NCBI RefSeq assembly: GCF_905163445.1
Contig: NC_053190.1
Coordinates: forward strand, 10,604,501 to 10,668,500
Source: Pararge aegeria
Taxonomy: Eukaryota > Arthropoda > Insecta > Lepidoptera > Nymphalidae
Reading direction: 5' to 3'
Length of the DNA: 64,000 bases
The notes beneath the pieces are model-generated. The model was given only the letters and a program-made list of their open reading frames with translations, was not told where the DNA came from and did no database searches. Made by a program: the position numbers and the translations under genes. Below are positions 54,795 through 64,000 of this stretch, piece by piece; within the stretch, counting starts at the first letter, position 1, and every line of letters begins with the position of its first letter.

Positions 54795-55149
54795 AGCGTT
54801 GATAGCCTAGTCACTAGTGGTTGGTGCTTCGGCCTCCATTTCGGTGTGACCCAGTTCGATCCCCGACGCGCACGTCTAACTTTTCGGAGTTATGTGCGTT
54901 TTAATTTAAGGAATTTAAAATATCACTTGCTTTGAAGAAAACCTGTCTAAGATAAGAAAACTTATCAAGAAAAACCTGCTACCTGAAAGTTCCCCGTAAC
55001 ATTCTCGGTGTGCGTAGTCTACCAATCCGCACTTGGGCAGCGTGGTGGTTAGTCCACCACGCTGCCCAAGTGTGCCAGCCCCATTCTGGGAGGAGACCCG
55101 TGCCTTGTAGTAGGTCAATAATAAGTTGATGAAGATAATGATTATGATT
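54795..55149 (+). repeat. SINE-B copy 10, full length with an inverted duplication
   Basis: Head 'gttgatagcctagtcactag', B box 'cagttcgatcccc', 'gttatgtgcgtttt', 'tatcacttgcttt', 'taccaatccgcacttggg', then a fold-back at 55030-55072, then 'gggaggagacccgtgcc' and a GAT-like tail. The 19-bp arms ('acttgggcagcgtggtgg' plus one base, and its exact complement) enclose a 5-base loop. Confidence 0.9.
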
Positions 55150-55665
55150 GAATATGACACGTCCATTAGATTCATGTACTTAGTTGGCTTATAATGTTGT
55201 GCTGATGGTATGGGTAATGTGATTTTATTCAAAAAAACATCATGCATCTAATGAAAATTCGGTTTATTCTAATATTGCTTTAACACTTCTACTATACTAG
55301 GCCAGTAATGAGTTAATGATGGCAGTAAAAGGGCTTTTAATAAAATGTTAAATTATGGTTATACTTTAGAATACATTTATCTTAATACTTGTATCTGTAT
55401 CTCATCAACCACAATCACGTTTAACGATGCAGCCATTATTATCTAAAGTGAGGTAGAGGAGATATTATATTGTCTTCATAATATAGCATATGAGTCATAT
55501 TGTCACTTTGCAACAATTGATATAACAGTAGCGTCAGTATCCAACGCAATTCCATTGCATTGTACATCACAATCAAAGCGAGACTGACACTCTGAATAGA
55601 CACGGGCAGTAAAAATGTCTACAGGGAATTTGAATTGACATAGCGCTATTTTGGGCTCTGTTTAA
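55150..55665. other. No recognised feature
   Basis: Unassigned; the minus frame at 54915-55247 mainly crosses SINE-B. Confidence 0.4.
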
Positions 55666-55667
55666 TA

Positions 55668-56225
55668 AAAACGGTCAAGTGAGGGCCAGCCTTGGTTGAA
55701 AAGGTTCCGTAGATTTTTTGTTTTTTAGTTTCTCATAGAGACTTGGGATTAGCGTTTTGCGGATTGTATATTTTGTCTATTTTTTTTCCAAAAGTTTAGG
55801 TTTAGTAGTCTGGACGATAAATTTTGTAATTATTATTCCTCTCCTTTCCTTATGATTAACAATTTGCTACATTTCCAAAGGATTGTTGACGTCAGGCTGG
55901 CGGTTAGTCATAAAAAGTATGCCAAAACCAAAACAACAAGTCTTCAAATTTAAAGAATACAATATGTTGTTTCATGTGAAGCGACATAGATCGTTTTTTT
56001 AACTTTCTGCCTTTAATTTATAATAATGATAATAATTGACCTAATTTATGACATTATATAGAATTTGTATAGTTGCGCTATACATTCATGATTGGGTCAC
56101 CTAACTCTACACATGTAATATTATGTACCGGATTACCGTTACCTCTTCTAGATTCGTAGAAAATTAACACCAAAATAACTCAATAAGTTTATACTCTGTT
56201 TCTCTATATATTAGTACGGAACCCT
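55668..56225. repeat. Possible dispersed element bounded by inverted-type end words
   Basis: The left side 'acggtcaagtgagggccagcc' in part with 'aaaggttccgtag', and the right side 'ttagtacggaaccct', recall the two ends of a common insect repeat in which 'ggttccgtac' and 'gtacggaaccc' are mirror words. The inside is AT-rich and unidentified. Boundaries are estimates. Confidence 0.4.
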
Positions 56226-56615
56226 AAACAAGAGAAAAGATCATGACTCATAATTCTTGAGATATAGGAAAATTCAATTATTTATCACAATTTAAATTTG
56301 CACATATTTTTTGGAGGTAAATATTTAGTAAATTATTAAATTATATATAATATAATGTATAAACGTCTTCCATTCGTATTACGTAGGTCTTATTGAACTT
56401 GGAGTATAAGCCATATTATCATACTTTGTTTCCTGAAACAATTATGCTGCTATTCAACATCACGTTGTCTTGTTGTGTCATGTTTCCGCGCATTTAGTCA
56501 AATTGTATTTGTGTGAAAATTAATTCATGCTGGGGCTTAGTATTGTGTTTTAATTCAATCCAAATTCGGCCTTTATTACTTTTAAAAGTTAAAAAAATTA
56601 ATACTTAATAGTTTA
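56226..56615. other. No recognised feature
   Basis: AT-rich, unassigned. Confidence 0.45.
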
Positions 56616-56618
56616 AAT

Positions 56619-56850
56619 CAGCATCACCATATAATTACCGGTCCATGACAGGGCAAGAGAAGGGGTTAGGCCGTAGTACACCACGCGACCGGTGCGGGCT
56701 GGTGGACTCCACATGCCTTTGAGAGCCTTAACAAGCACTCTCAGTCATGCGGGTTTCCTCACGGTGTTTTCCTTCACCGTTGAAGAAAACGCACATAACT
56801 TTGAAAAATTAGTGATGCGAGGTGAGATTCGAACTTGGCCTCACAGACAC
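56619..56850 (-). repeat. SINE-B copy 11
   Basis: 'atcagcatcaccatata', 'attaccggtccatgacaggg', 'gagaaggggttaggccg', 'ggtggactccacatgcc', 'ttccttcaccgttgaag', 'gagattcgaacttgg'. Near full length but the head is ragged. Confidence 0.88.
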
Positions 56851-56942
56851 AATAGTATATTTGATAAGTGAAAAACCATCGCCTATAAACAGAGCAACAC
56901 TTCACAGAGCATGCAAGGAGCACGCAAGTCTGTGTTTATTAT

Positions 56943-57075
56943 CGACTAGCCCACACTCTTCGTCTGCACTTATTACGGTTTCTCAAAAATACCGTAAGAA
57001 AAGTTTGTTTTCCAGGCATAAAAAGTTGTTACTCTCTGTCCTTTCCACTACCTCTAAGCCAAAAATTTGTTGATT
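56943..57075 (-). repeat. CTAGC-end repeat (probably RTE-like), degenerate
   Basis: 'cgactagcccacactcttcg', 'cttattacggtttctc', 'ttgttttccaggcat' and 'ctaagccaaaaatttg' follow the same order as 30784-30915. Confidence 0.55.
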
Positions 57076-57220
57076 GGTTGCTTATTGGATAGAAGCAGGC
57101 TTTACTTTGCAGAATTCTAAGTTCAGAATAGTAAGTTTAGTTTACAATTAATAATTGTTAAGTATTAACAAATTAACAAACAATCATTTATTGTAAACTC
57201 AACATCTTCTGTGGATGCTC
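57076..57220. other. No recognised feature
   Basis: Unassigned AT-rich DNA. Confidence 0.4.
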
Positions 57221-57224
57221 GGAT

Positions 57225-57390
57225 GCGGTTTCGGAGTGAAATATGCGTAGAGGGTACATAGTCAAAGATCCGTTTGGTGTGGAGGAGTGTAATAAAGATT
57301 GAAGAAATTGTAAATTACACCATACAGATTCTCCTACTTTTCACGGAGTATAGCAAATTAAGCTTAATTATCACATGATTGGCTGATTAG
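57225..57390 (-). repeat. Repeat M copy 2
   Basis: Inverted counterpart of 11160-11325: 'gtagagggtac', 'gtttggtgtggaggagt', 'ccatacagattctcctac' and 'ttcacggagtatagc'. Confidence 0.75.
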
Positions 57391-58035
57391 TTACGCCGGT
57401 AAGCAAGGAAAATCAAACGAACAAACAAACACACTATCAACAACTATATCGGTTGTGTTAAGCTACAAAAACGCTCTCACATTACAAAATTTGTTGCAAG
57501 CAAGCGAATAAATAAATTGCTCGCTAAGGGATCCTATAATACCTTTTTATAACAATCAGCCGAAGATTCAGCATAAAATTTCTTCAAGTAGAATAGATAA
57601 TATCAATTTTATACTCGTATTACCAGAGTGAACCGAATTATGTTTACGAAACACAAAATATTTTTATACCACGTGAATAATATTTGCTATTATCTTATTG
57701 TTGCCTTAATTATAATAGTAAATAGTCGCACTTTATTCCCCAACAGAAAAACAAGGATAACATCGTTCTTTTCCACTTTTATTATTGATGGCTAACTTCT
57801 TTTTCTTGCCTTTGTACCACGTTATGTGGGTTCAGCACAACATGTCTTCTTCAAACTTGAAGACAAAGTTGTTGCCTCGGTCGGATATAATTTCCAACAA
57901 CGACATTTAAAAATTTTACCCCTTTATGTAATAAAATGAACTGTACTATTTTTTGATATAAATCAAAAATTAAATGACGTTATTTAAACTTCTACATTGA
58001 TCCAAAATTATCTTCGGAATGACTAAGGTACATTC
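57391..58035. other. No recognised feature
   Basis: AT-rich. 'cttcaaacttgaagacaaag' near 57850 includes a small palindromic word. No gene. Confidence 0.4.
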
Positions 58036-58039
58036 CGCA

Positions 58040-58115
58040 GATAGTATGCAGTTTATGACCAAAACTTGTACTTGTACGTGGTGTACAATAAAGTGTATTT
58101 GATTTGATTTTTTAA
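58040..58115 (+). repeat. Possible LINE 3' terminal fragment
   Basis: 'ttgtacttgtacgtggtgt' then 'acaataaagtgtatttgatttgattt' in part: an AATAAA word followed by TTTGAT repeats, a common LINE 3' end layout. Short. Confidence 0.45.
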
Positions 58116-58162
58116 TATAATTTAAATGATTATGACACGTTCAGAAATCAATAATACTGTGC

Positions 58163-58350
58163 ACGTTTATAAATCTCTCTTAAATGCTTAACGTATACGA
58201 TTAAATAGCAATGTTTAACGTTATCCCTTGATCCGCTCTGAAAACGAATTGGTTGCGAAATTGCTTTCCAAATTGGACTGCTTTGATGGCAGACAATTTG
58301 GCAAGACATTTGTATTCTTGTGGAGAAAAATAGCTTTCCGCGAACATCTG
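58163..58350 (+). repeat. Core-4 direct repeat, copy 1
   Basis: Matches 62250-62425: 'acgtttataaat', 'ttaacgtt', 'cttgatccg', 'aaacgaattggttgcgaaattg', in part, 'aaattggactgctt' and 'agacaatttggcaagacatttg' in part, about 85-90 percent over the central 110 bp. Same orientation, 4.1 kb apart. On the minus strand this copy sits in the frame 58148-58420, which is not shared by the other copy. Confidence 0.82.
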
Positions 58351-58795
58351 ATAGTGAGGTTATGTGAGGTCTGTCTTTAGTCCGTACCCGAAGCAGCTCT
58401 TGAACTTGGGCTGGAGCCAATCACTGTAATATGAATACTTCGGCATCGACGACAGGATTATCTCTAGAAAATCTTATTCGTACAAATAGCCAAAGTTCAT
58501 CCCATCTAATCGTATCAGCACAATCAAAGTGATTACAGGACTGCTAATCGCCCCAATGAACATAACAAATTGTTGGTCAATAAAGTCTAGTTACCCAACC
58601 TTACCTTTTTGTCTTGGACAAAACGGCATGTTCATGTTCCTGATGTCACTTAATTACCTAGGTTGGATTACGAAAACTATCTTAGTTGCCAATTATTCGC
58701 TGCAATCGCCCAAGGCTATTTTTGAAAACCTGATTCATCCAATTATTCTGTGCCTTTTATATAGATTGACAAATAAGTGGTTAAGTGCTATCTGA
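58351..58795. other. No recognised feature
   Basis: The 88-codon frame at 58529-58795 has a hydrophobic middle but no family resemblance. Confidence 0.35.
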
Positions 58796-58796
58796 T

Positions 58797-59226
58797 ATTC
58801 GGTAGAACCTGGTAGACGACAGTGCAATCTACAGTAAAAAAACGTGTGTATACTTATGTACACGCGATAGACGTTATATTTCTTTGGCGTAACAGGATAA
58901 AAATCTTTTCAAAAATTTTATCATTCGCCTTATTCTGCGTTTGTAGAAAAAACTACTCTAACAATACAAAAAGGTATTAAAAGATTTATTATAACGCATT
59001 ATCTAGTTATCTCATTATCGGAAAACTAAGTTTCATCATTAAAATTTGAGATTGATGTACAATTGCTTCAATTAAATCACCGGAATGAGCCCACAGAGTT
59101 TTACAATTCAAAATGTACAGTGTCAAACCATTAATTGAAAAATTTAGTATCATCATTTTTCCCTAACGCGCCAAAAGAAGTATAACTTCAAAAATGCTAT
59201 ATTAAAAAGTGTCAAATAAAATTATA
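58797..59226 (+). repeat. Repeat shared with 28176-28251, long version
   Basis: Starts 'tattcggtagaacctggtag' and ends 'tatattaaaaagtgtcaaat' directly at a SINE-B head, as at 28176. The inside includes 'ccctaacgcgcc', 'aagaagtataacttc', related to repeat N. It looks like one unit of repeat plus SINE-B duplicated elsewhere with an internal deletion. Confidence 0.65.
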
Positions 59227-59700
59227 AAGCGGTGATAGCATCGTGGTTAGGGCTTCGATGTCCCTTTCGAGGGTCCAAGTTCGATCCCTAGCATGTACCT
59301 CTTACTTTACGGAGCTATGTGCGTTTTTTAAATTAATACCATTAAACATCACTTGCTTTAACGGTGAAGGAAAACATGGTGAGGAAACCTGCACGCGGGT
59401 TCTCCATAATGTTCTCAAAGGCGTGTGAAGTCTACCAATCCGCACTTGACCAGCGTGGTGGACTACAGCCGGTGGCGTGCACTGGGTTTTATTACCAGGG
59501 TATGCATACAGCAGGAAAATTGTATAAAACAGCAAAAATTCTCCTCCTTTACGAGTTATATATAAATTTTAGGGTAGGCAGTGCTTTGTGCATCTATGAA
59601 GTGCACGCCACTGACTACAGCCTAAGCCCTTCTCATTCTGAAAGTACCCTCGTGCCCTTTATTGGGCCGGTTATAAAGGGTTGAAATTCTGCTGATGATG
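59227..59700 (+). repeat. SINE-B copy 12, full length, hosting a MITE
   Basis: Head 'gcggtgatagcatcgtggtt', B box 'aagttcgatcccta', 'catcacttgctttaacgg', 'gaaaacatggtgagg', 'ccagcgtggtggactacagc', then a 144-bp insertion, then 'ctaagcccttctcattctg' and tail 'gctgatgatga'. Removing the insertion and one target copy restores the SINE. Confidence 0.92.
59470..59613 (+). mobile_element. hAT-like MITE, copy 3 (144 bp), nested in SINE-B
   Basis: Ends 'cggtggcgtgcact' and 'agtgcacgccactg' are inverted repeats with one mismatch. Exact 8-bp duplications 'actacagc' flank it (59462-59469 and 59614-59621). Shares 'accagggtatgcata' and the right end 'tatgaagtgcacgccactg' with the MITE at 21300-21434. Confidence 0.93.
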
Positions 59701-60860
59701 AACTTAACATATTGAGGAAAACTGCGTCATTCTAAAAAAACAGCAAAAAGTTTGTTAAAAGCTACGCTCAGGCAAACTTAAATTTAATATTATGAAATTA
59801 TATAGTATGGCGACTATTAAATTTTACTTTGCCCGTGTTTTAAATTTTATCAAACTTTTAGCCCAGCCAAAATAGAGAACGTAGTTGTCCTATATAATAC
59901 ACATATTTTGTGATCATGAGATTATTCTTTGCTAAATGGACGCATTATTTGGAATATGATTATGTTATTATGCATATCGTATAATTATTCGACCAAATCC
60001 ATAGAATATTCATGAACTTAATCATTTAAATTTGATATTTGATCGCGTATTCTCATAACATTTCCAATAATGTAAACACTCTAATTAGAATAATAATTGT
60101 TTACCTTACGTTCATTTAAACTTTCAGTGTATACTTCTATAGACATAAGTATATATTGTAAGTAATATGATCCGTGAATATGAACGTAAGATGTGGTATA
60201 TGCTTTTTATAAGTGATATTCGTTATCATATATTTAGCAATTTACGAAATGGAGCATTAAGGGTCTATGCGTCTTTGCCACGGTATTTGATATTTAAAAA
60301 GTTAATATATGCAAGGAAAGTTATTCTCACTTTTCTTTTTATTAGAATAGAAAATAGTAATTTCTACTTTCTAATTCATTTGTATAAAATAAATTTATGA
60401 TAAATGAAAAGGCCTTCTTGTTTTGTTTACCGTAGATAAATCCATGTCAATCCTTTAATTATTGACATATTATTCCTTAAAATATGATATATTGTGGTTA
60501 CATGACTTCGGAGTAGCTTCGATAGTTCGTGATGACCTTAGTTACTTTTTGGAAAGCTAACCTTTCCGCAGTATCACGAGAGTCCATTTCGCTCTTGGTG
60601 TCGGATATTATTCCTAAAACCTGCCAATATTATGAAAACTGAAATAACCTCGTTACCTTAACAATATCGCAAACTAAAAATTTCTTCAAATTACTCAGCA
60701 GTTGTCAATATTACTGATCGTAATACGGATAAAATTAAAGAAAATCCCAATTCAAAGTATGTCTGTTTGTAGAGTCTGTCCAACCGGTGCAAAAATCTGA
60801 TTCTACCGAGAATAAGCCAGTTTCTCTTTTCCAATATTAACATCTAGTATCATTTATCTA
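59701..60860. other. No recognised feature
   Basis: About 1.2 kb; the 77-codon frame at 60167-60400 is unremarkable. Confidence 0.4.
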
Positions 60861-60862
60861 TC

Positions 60863-60925
60863 TCGCGGGAAGAGACCCGTGCCATGTAGTGGGCCAGTAA
60901 TGGGTTGATATGATGATGATATTGA
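60863..60925 (+). repeat. SINE-B tail fragment
   Basis: 'gggaagagacccgtgcc', 'gtagtgggccagtaatgggttga' in part and a GATGAT tail: the last 60 bp of SINE-B. Confidence 0.85.
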
Positions 60926-60971
60926 TATTGATGATAATAATTTAATAATATGATAATTTAAAATGACATTG

Positions 60972-61190
60972 TGAGATGGTGATAACAAAAAAAAACACCC
61001 GGCTAAGTTTGTTGTGAGCTTCTTCTTAGACCAGGACGCGTTTGAAACCCTCGTTGCGTTAGTTTAAAGTTTACGAATCTGGTTATCGCCATCATCTCAC
61101 TACCGTGTAATTCTTATGTACGCATCAAAAGTGCACTATACTAACTCGAATAAAGATATTTTTGACTTTGACTTTTGACTTTGACTTTGA
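60972..61190 (+). mobile_element. LINE 3' end with TTTGAC tail, plus copy
   Basis: 'tgagatggtgataac', 'acccggctaagtttgttgtg', 'gcttcttcttagacc', 'atcatctcactaccgtg', 'gaataaagatatttttgac' and a TTTGAC tail. Mirrors 20312-20525. Only the 3' end is present. Confidence 0.85.
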
Positions 61191-61290
61191 TGATGATAGG
61201 GTGTTTGGTCTCTTTTTCCTACGTTTACGCAGCAATAGAGCGGCCGTTTAACGTAAAGTTCAGTAGAGTAATTGTTTATTATACCAGTGA

Positions 61291-61500
61291 GCCGTGTGTT
61301 TAGCCGTGTGGTGCTTGCAGATTAGAATACAGTTCTCTTCACCCTTCCTCCCGTGGGTGTACCATAATCTGCGCTACTACTACCATCAAATGCGATCACC
61401 AATCAAACTGCCATGCGTGGTGATTGTAGGCAAACCCTTCTGTTGGCAGAGGCCTTTAGTCCGGCAGTGGACTGTATAAGCTGTTGATGAGGATGATAAT
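61291..61500 (+). repeat. Repeat J copy 5, most complete 3' end
   Basis: 'gccgtgtggtgcttgcagatta', in part, 'gcgctactactaccatc', 'gcgatcacca', 'gaggcctttagtccggcagtgg' in part and 'ctgttgatgaggatgat'. The 3' end shows that J is a GAT-tailed retroelement-like sequence. Confidence 0.75.
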
Positions 61501-61556
61501 GCTAGAGATGAGTGGCATACGTTTAAAAAATGCACGTGTCTTTTATTTATTTATCT

Positions 61557-61995
61557 CTAGTCATCATCATCATACCAAGCGATAGATGTCCACTGCTGGA
61601 CAAAGGTATTTTGTAGGGAGTTCCAAATTCCACGGTTTTGTGCCGCTTGAATCCAGCGGCTACCTGCGACGCGCCTAATGTCGTCGGTCCAACTCGTCGG
61701 GGGTCGACCAACGCGCGGCGGGGATTCCAGCACCTTGCGACCCCAACGTCCATCAATCCTCCAAACTATGTGCCCCGCCCATTTCCACTTCAGCTTCGCG
61801 ACTCGTTGAGCTATGTCGGTAACTCTGGTTCTTCTACAGATCTCCACATTTCTGATTTTATCACGTTGAGATACTCCGAGCATAGCTCTCTCTATCGCCC
61901 GCTGAGTGCCTCTGAGCCTTCTTATGAGGCCCATAGTTAGCGACCATGTTTCGGAGCCATAGGTCATCATCTCTAGTAAGCCTACTTTAAAAGCA
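61557..61995 (-). mobile_element. RTE-type LINE, C-terminal 137 codons, intact frame
   Basis: Minus-strand frame open from an upstream stop near 61995 to 61557. Seen in order: 'MTYGSETWSLT' (the end of the palm/thumb region after the YADD core, which is not present), 'RRLRGTQRAIERAMLGVS', 'DIAQRVAKLKWKWAGHI', 'RPPTSWTDDIRRVAG' and 'WIQAAQNR', ending in the GAT-type tail read as Asp codons. The Y.xET W, RAMLG, KW.WAGHI and GRPP..W.DDI.RVAG series is the classic C-terminus of RTE-like LINEs. 5' truncated, so not autonomous, but the frame has no stop, which suggests a fairly recent insertion. The reverse-strand frame at 61638-61940 is a shadow. Confidence 0.9.
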
Positions 61996-62245
61996 CGTCA
62001 ATTCTCTCTGTTGTCATGACTCTATCGTCGGTTCAGAAAGCAGATTCTAAAACAATGTATAGCAACGGTATTTATCTAAAACTTTAAAGTAGGGAAATAA
62101 CAGTATTCTCGATTGTTATCGCGTAAAAACCCGCGGTTAAAACTAGACTACAAAATACGTCATAAAATAATCGAAACTTTCATTTTTAAATTACATTGAA
62201 ACGGTATAGCTGTAAACGAGGAATTCAAATGAAATCCTAATGAAT
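61996..62245. other. No recognised feature
   Basis: Unassigned. Confidence 0.4.
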
Positions 62246-62249
62246 TGGT

Positions 62250-62425
62250 ACGTTTGTAAATGTCTTTAAAAGCTAAGCGAATGGAATTAAATAACAATAT
62301 TTAACGTTGGGCTCTTGATCCGTTCGCAAAACGAATTGGTTGCGAAATTGCTTTCTAAATTGGACTGCTTCAATGGCAGACAATTTGGCAAGACATTTGT
62401 ATTCTTGCGGAGAAAAAAAGTGGTA
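62250..62425 (+). repeat. Core-4 direct repeat, copy 2
   Basis: Partner of 58163-58350. The right limits differ: this copy diverges after 'ttcttgcggagaaaaa' where the other reads 'ttcttgtggagaaaaa'. Confidence 0.82.
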
Positions 62426-62616
62426 AACTATTTCATAGTGAAGCTGTGCTTTGCGGACACTGGCGTAGGAACTTTGTTATGTTACGTTAAATGTAATGGT
62501 TTGTAAACGGATGTTGGCAGAAATTCCCCTCTCGTTTAAGAGGGGCATATACCTATAAACAAGGTACTGCAGCTAACCTTACCCATAAATAACTTATAAT
62601 ATAAGAACGACGAAAA

Positions 62617-62763
62617 AGAGCAATCTTCCGAGTTTCTTGCCGTGTCTTCTCAGCGGAATCTGCCTTCCGAACCGGTGGTAGAGAAACTACAAACAGACTG
62701 ACTTGACGTTTAAAAAGTGCTTATAAACAAGGCCTACTTGAAATAAATAAATTTGAATTTTAA
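62617..62763 (+). repeat. LINE 3' UTR fragment
   Basis: 'gagcaatcttccgagtttcttg' in part, 'ccttccgaaccggtggtagag', in part, 'gacttgacgtttaaaaag', 'acaaggcctacttgaaat' and a TTTGAA tail match 14698-14866. Confidence 0.88.
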
Positions 62764-63105
62764 TATATTTAATTTGTATTGAATGAATGATTATATTAGT
62801 CGTTTATTAAATTTGTTAACCTAACAAACTTTGAAAACAATACGAGCACAATAGACGTTATCTATTAGAAATTACAAATGAAAACCTCTATCGTGAAGCT
62901 GCACCTTAAACTAACCTTTTAATTGAAAATTTTAACAAACCACTCCAATGGAAATAAAAATTGAAACAAAGGTTGCATTATCTCATCCCATACTGTTTTG
63001 TGGATTTTACGCGCTAGTGAATGGATAACGAGAAGGCCAAAAATCGGTATTGTAATGGCAATGCGGTTTCGTTATCTCCATAATGGAATGGCGATGTCAA
63101 CAATT
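62764..63105. other. No recognised feature
   Basis: Unassigned AT-rich DNA; 63040-63105 includes 'atggcaatgcggtttcg', of no known class. Confidence 0.4.
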
Positions 63106-63109
63106 TTCC

Positions 63110-63150
63110 CTTATTGTCTATTTAAATTGGATCCCACGGTAATTTGCTCG
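63110..63150 (+). repeat. Core-3 repeat, possible copy 4
   Basis: 'tatttaaattggatcccacgg' in part resembles 'tattaaattggatcccgcgg' at 33340 in part, then diverges. Low confidence. Confidence 0.35.
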
Positions 63151-63530
63151 TCGTACTGTTTTAAAAAACGGGTATTATATTGTGCTCTCCTTTATTTAAA
63201 CTCAAATTACTCCTCATTCATTAGGAAGAGCGGGCGAGTGCTCTCTGTCCCGTTTTTATTTTGCATTTTCATTGTTGGTTTCCAAGTTTAAGCCCCGGCA
63301 ACAATTGCTTTGCTAATAAACTGACGTCTGACGATCTATTTGCATTGTTTATTTCTTATTTGTGACAGTAAATTCTTAATTTGTCATAAATCTCGTAGTT
63401 TCAGAGGATTCAAAAGTAATTAACGGTGCACACGATTCAAGAATTGAGATATTGCAGTTATAAAAAATATCATAATATAATAAATTAGTTGATGAATATT
63501 GTATTTAATTTATTCCTATTCTTGGGCTCG
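63151..63530. other. No recognised feature
   Basis: Unassigned. Confidence 0.4.
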
Positions 63531-63534
63531 TACT

Positions 63535-63962
63535 AAGAATTTGTATCAGAATATTTGGTCCAACCCGGAATGGAACCAAAGTTCTTGTGATCCGTAGCCA
63601 AACATGCTGACCAAGGTAGCAGTTATAAAAATTATAAAACCCCTGACTTTCAATATAGTGTACATTATTCTTCAAGTCAAGCCCTTTCATTTCATACCCA
63701 TATTGGGGGTGATGTGAAAAGGAAAATGTAATTTGCCATATTGAGATGGCGGCCATCTTGGATTTGAAATTTTTCATACTGTATAATATTTTACTGGTTA
63801 AGCCCTTTCATTTTATACCTTTATTGAGGGAGTTAAGCAAAAATAGGTAATCCGCCCTTTTGTTGGACCGATTCTCATCAAACATAACTAAGAATTCATA
63901 TTTCAATCAAAAAATAACGAAATTAAAATCAATTAGTCCGTTCGGGAAACACCTGTACCTGT
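63535..63962. repeat. Dispersed repeat with two related internal blocks
   Basis: 'caagccctttcatttcatacc' in part (63678) and 'aagccctttcattttatacc' (63799) are about 120 bp apart, each followed by a 'tattgggggt'/'tattgaggga' word. 'gatggcggccatcttgg' lies between. The words fit a common insect repeat. Its right end runs into the CA microsatellite. Class unknown. Confidence 0.55.
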
Positions 63963-63967
63963 ATGAT

Positions 63968-63993
63968 ACAAACACACACACACACACACACAC
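63968..63993. repeat. CA dinucleotide microsatellite
   Basis: Twelve or so CA units ('acacacacacacacac') then 'atacacg' at the window end. Confidence 0.95.
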
Positions 63994-64000
63994 ATACACG

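Noticed and set aside
59243..59684. Frames of 61-106 codons around the SINE-B with MITE
   Set aside because: All are readings through SINE-B and the nested MITE.
61638..61940. 100-codon plus-strand frame
   Set aside because: Shadow of the RTE ORF on the minus strand.

Overview
The window is AT-rich animal nuclear DNA and is most likely from a lepidopteran, probably a butterfly. The organism call is inference: it rests on recognising several dispersed repeats common in Lepidoptera genomes, including tRNA-derived SINEs with B-box heads, SINE tails ending in GAT repeats, LINE 3' ends with TTTGAC or TTTGAA tails, and elements ending in CTAGC next to a CGCGG-type word. I found no intact host gene, no credible exon chain, no tRNA or rRNA gene and no CRISPR array. 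All long open frames are transposon remnants, simple-repeat artefacts or chance. The stretch reads as intergenic DNA or a very large intron.

Family names are local to this annotation. SINE-A (9 copies) has a tRNA-like head 'ttggcgcagtggg...ggttcgattccc', a body with 'tgtttttcagtgtctgg' and a TTTA tail. SINE-B (14 pieces) has a head 'gatagcctagtggtt', a body with 'tcacttgctttaacgg' and a GAT tail. SINE-C (5 copies) has a degenerate tRNA head and a conserved body with 'tagttaccaccctacc'. SINE-D has one copy. Repeats J, K, L, M, N, P and R are unclassified dispersed families. CTAGC-end repeats are probably RTE-like. Core-1 to core-4 are short, moderately conserved repeats with no transposon hallmark.

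Layout. 1-9 kb: sparse repeats, a 407-bp tandem duplication at 6613-7333, and SINEs A, B and C. 9.1-10.1 kb: two head-to-head copies of retroelement L, one of them nested in a SINE-B. 11-20 kb: SINEs, a Jockey/CR1-type LINE 3' end at 14.4 kb, and a LINE nested in a SINE-B at 18.3 kb. 20-30 kb: hAT-like MITE, mariner transposase relic (22.8-23.15 kb) and many SINEs. 31-34 kb: a CAGG-rich minisatellite and a LINE C-terminus beside a repeat N insertion. 35-40 kb: a 203-bp palindromic hAT-like MITE and two RTE-type C-terminal relics. 43.2-43.6 kb: a 44-bp satellite. 50-53.7 kb: a repeat inserted between 74-bp direct repeats, then a 163/167-bp satellite with a 330-bp higher-order unit. 54-64 kb: a SINE-B carrying a nested MITE, a 137-codon RTE relic at 61.6-62.0 kb and a CA microsatellite at the end.

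No genes act together here. The informative content is transposition and rearrangement history: nested insertions, target duplications, fold-back inverted duplications at one site in SINE-B, satellite homogenisation, and conserved-core repeats of unknown origin.
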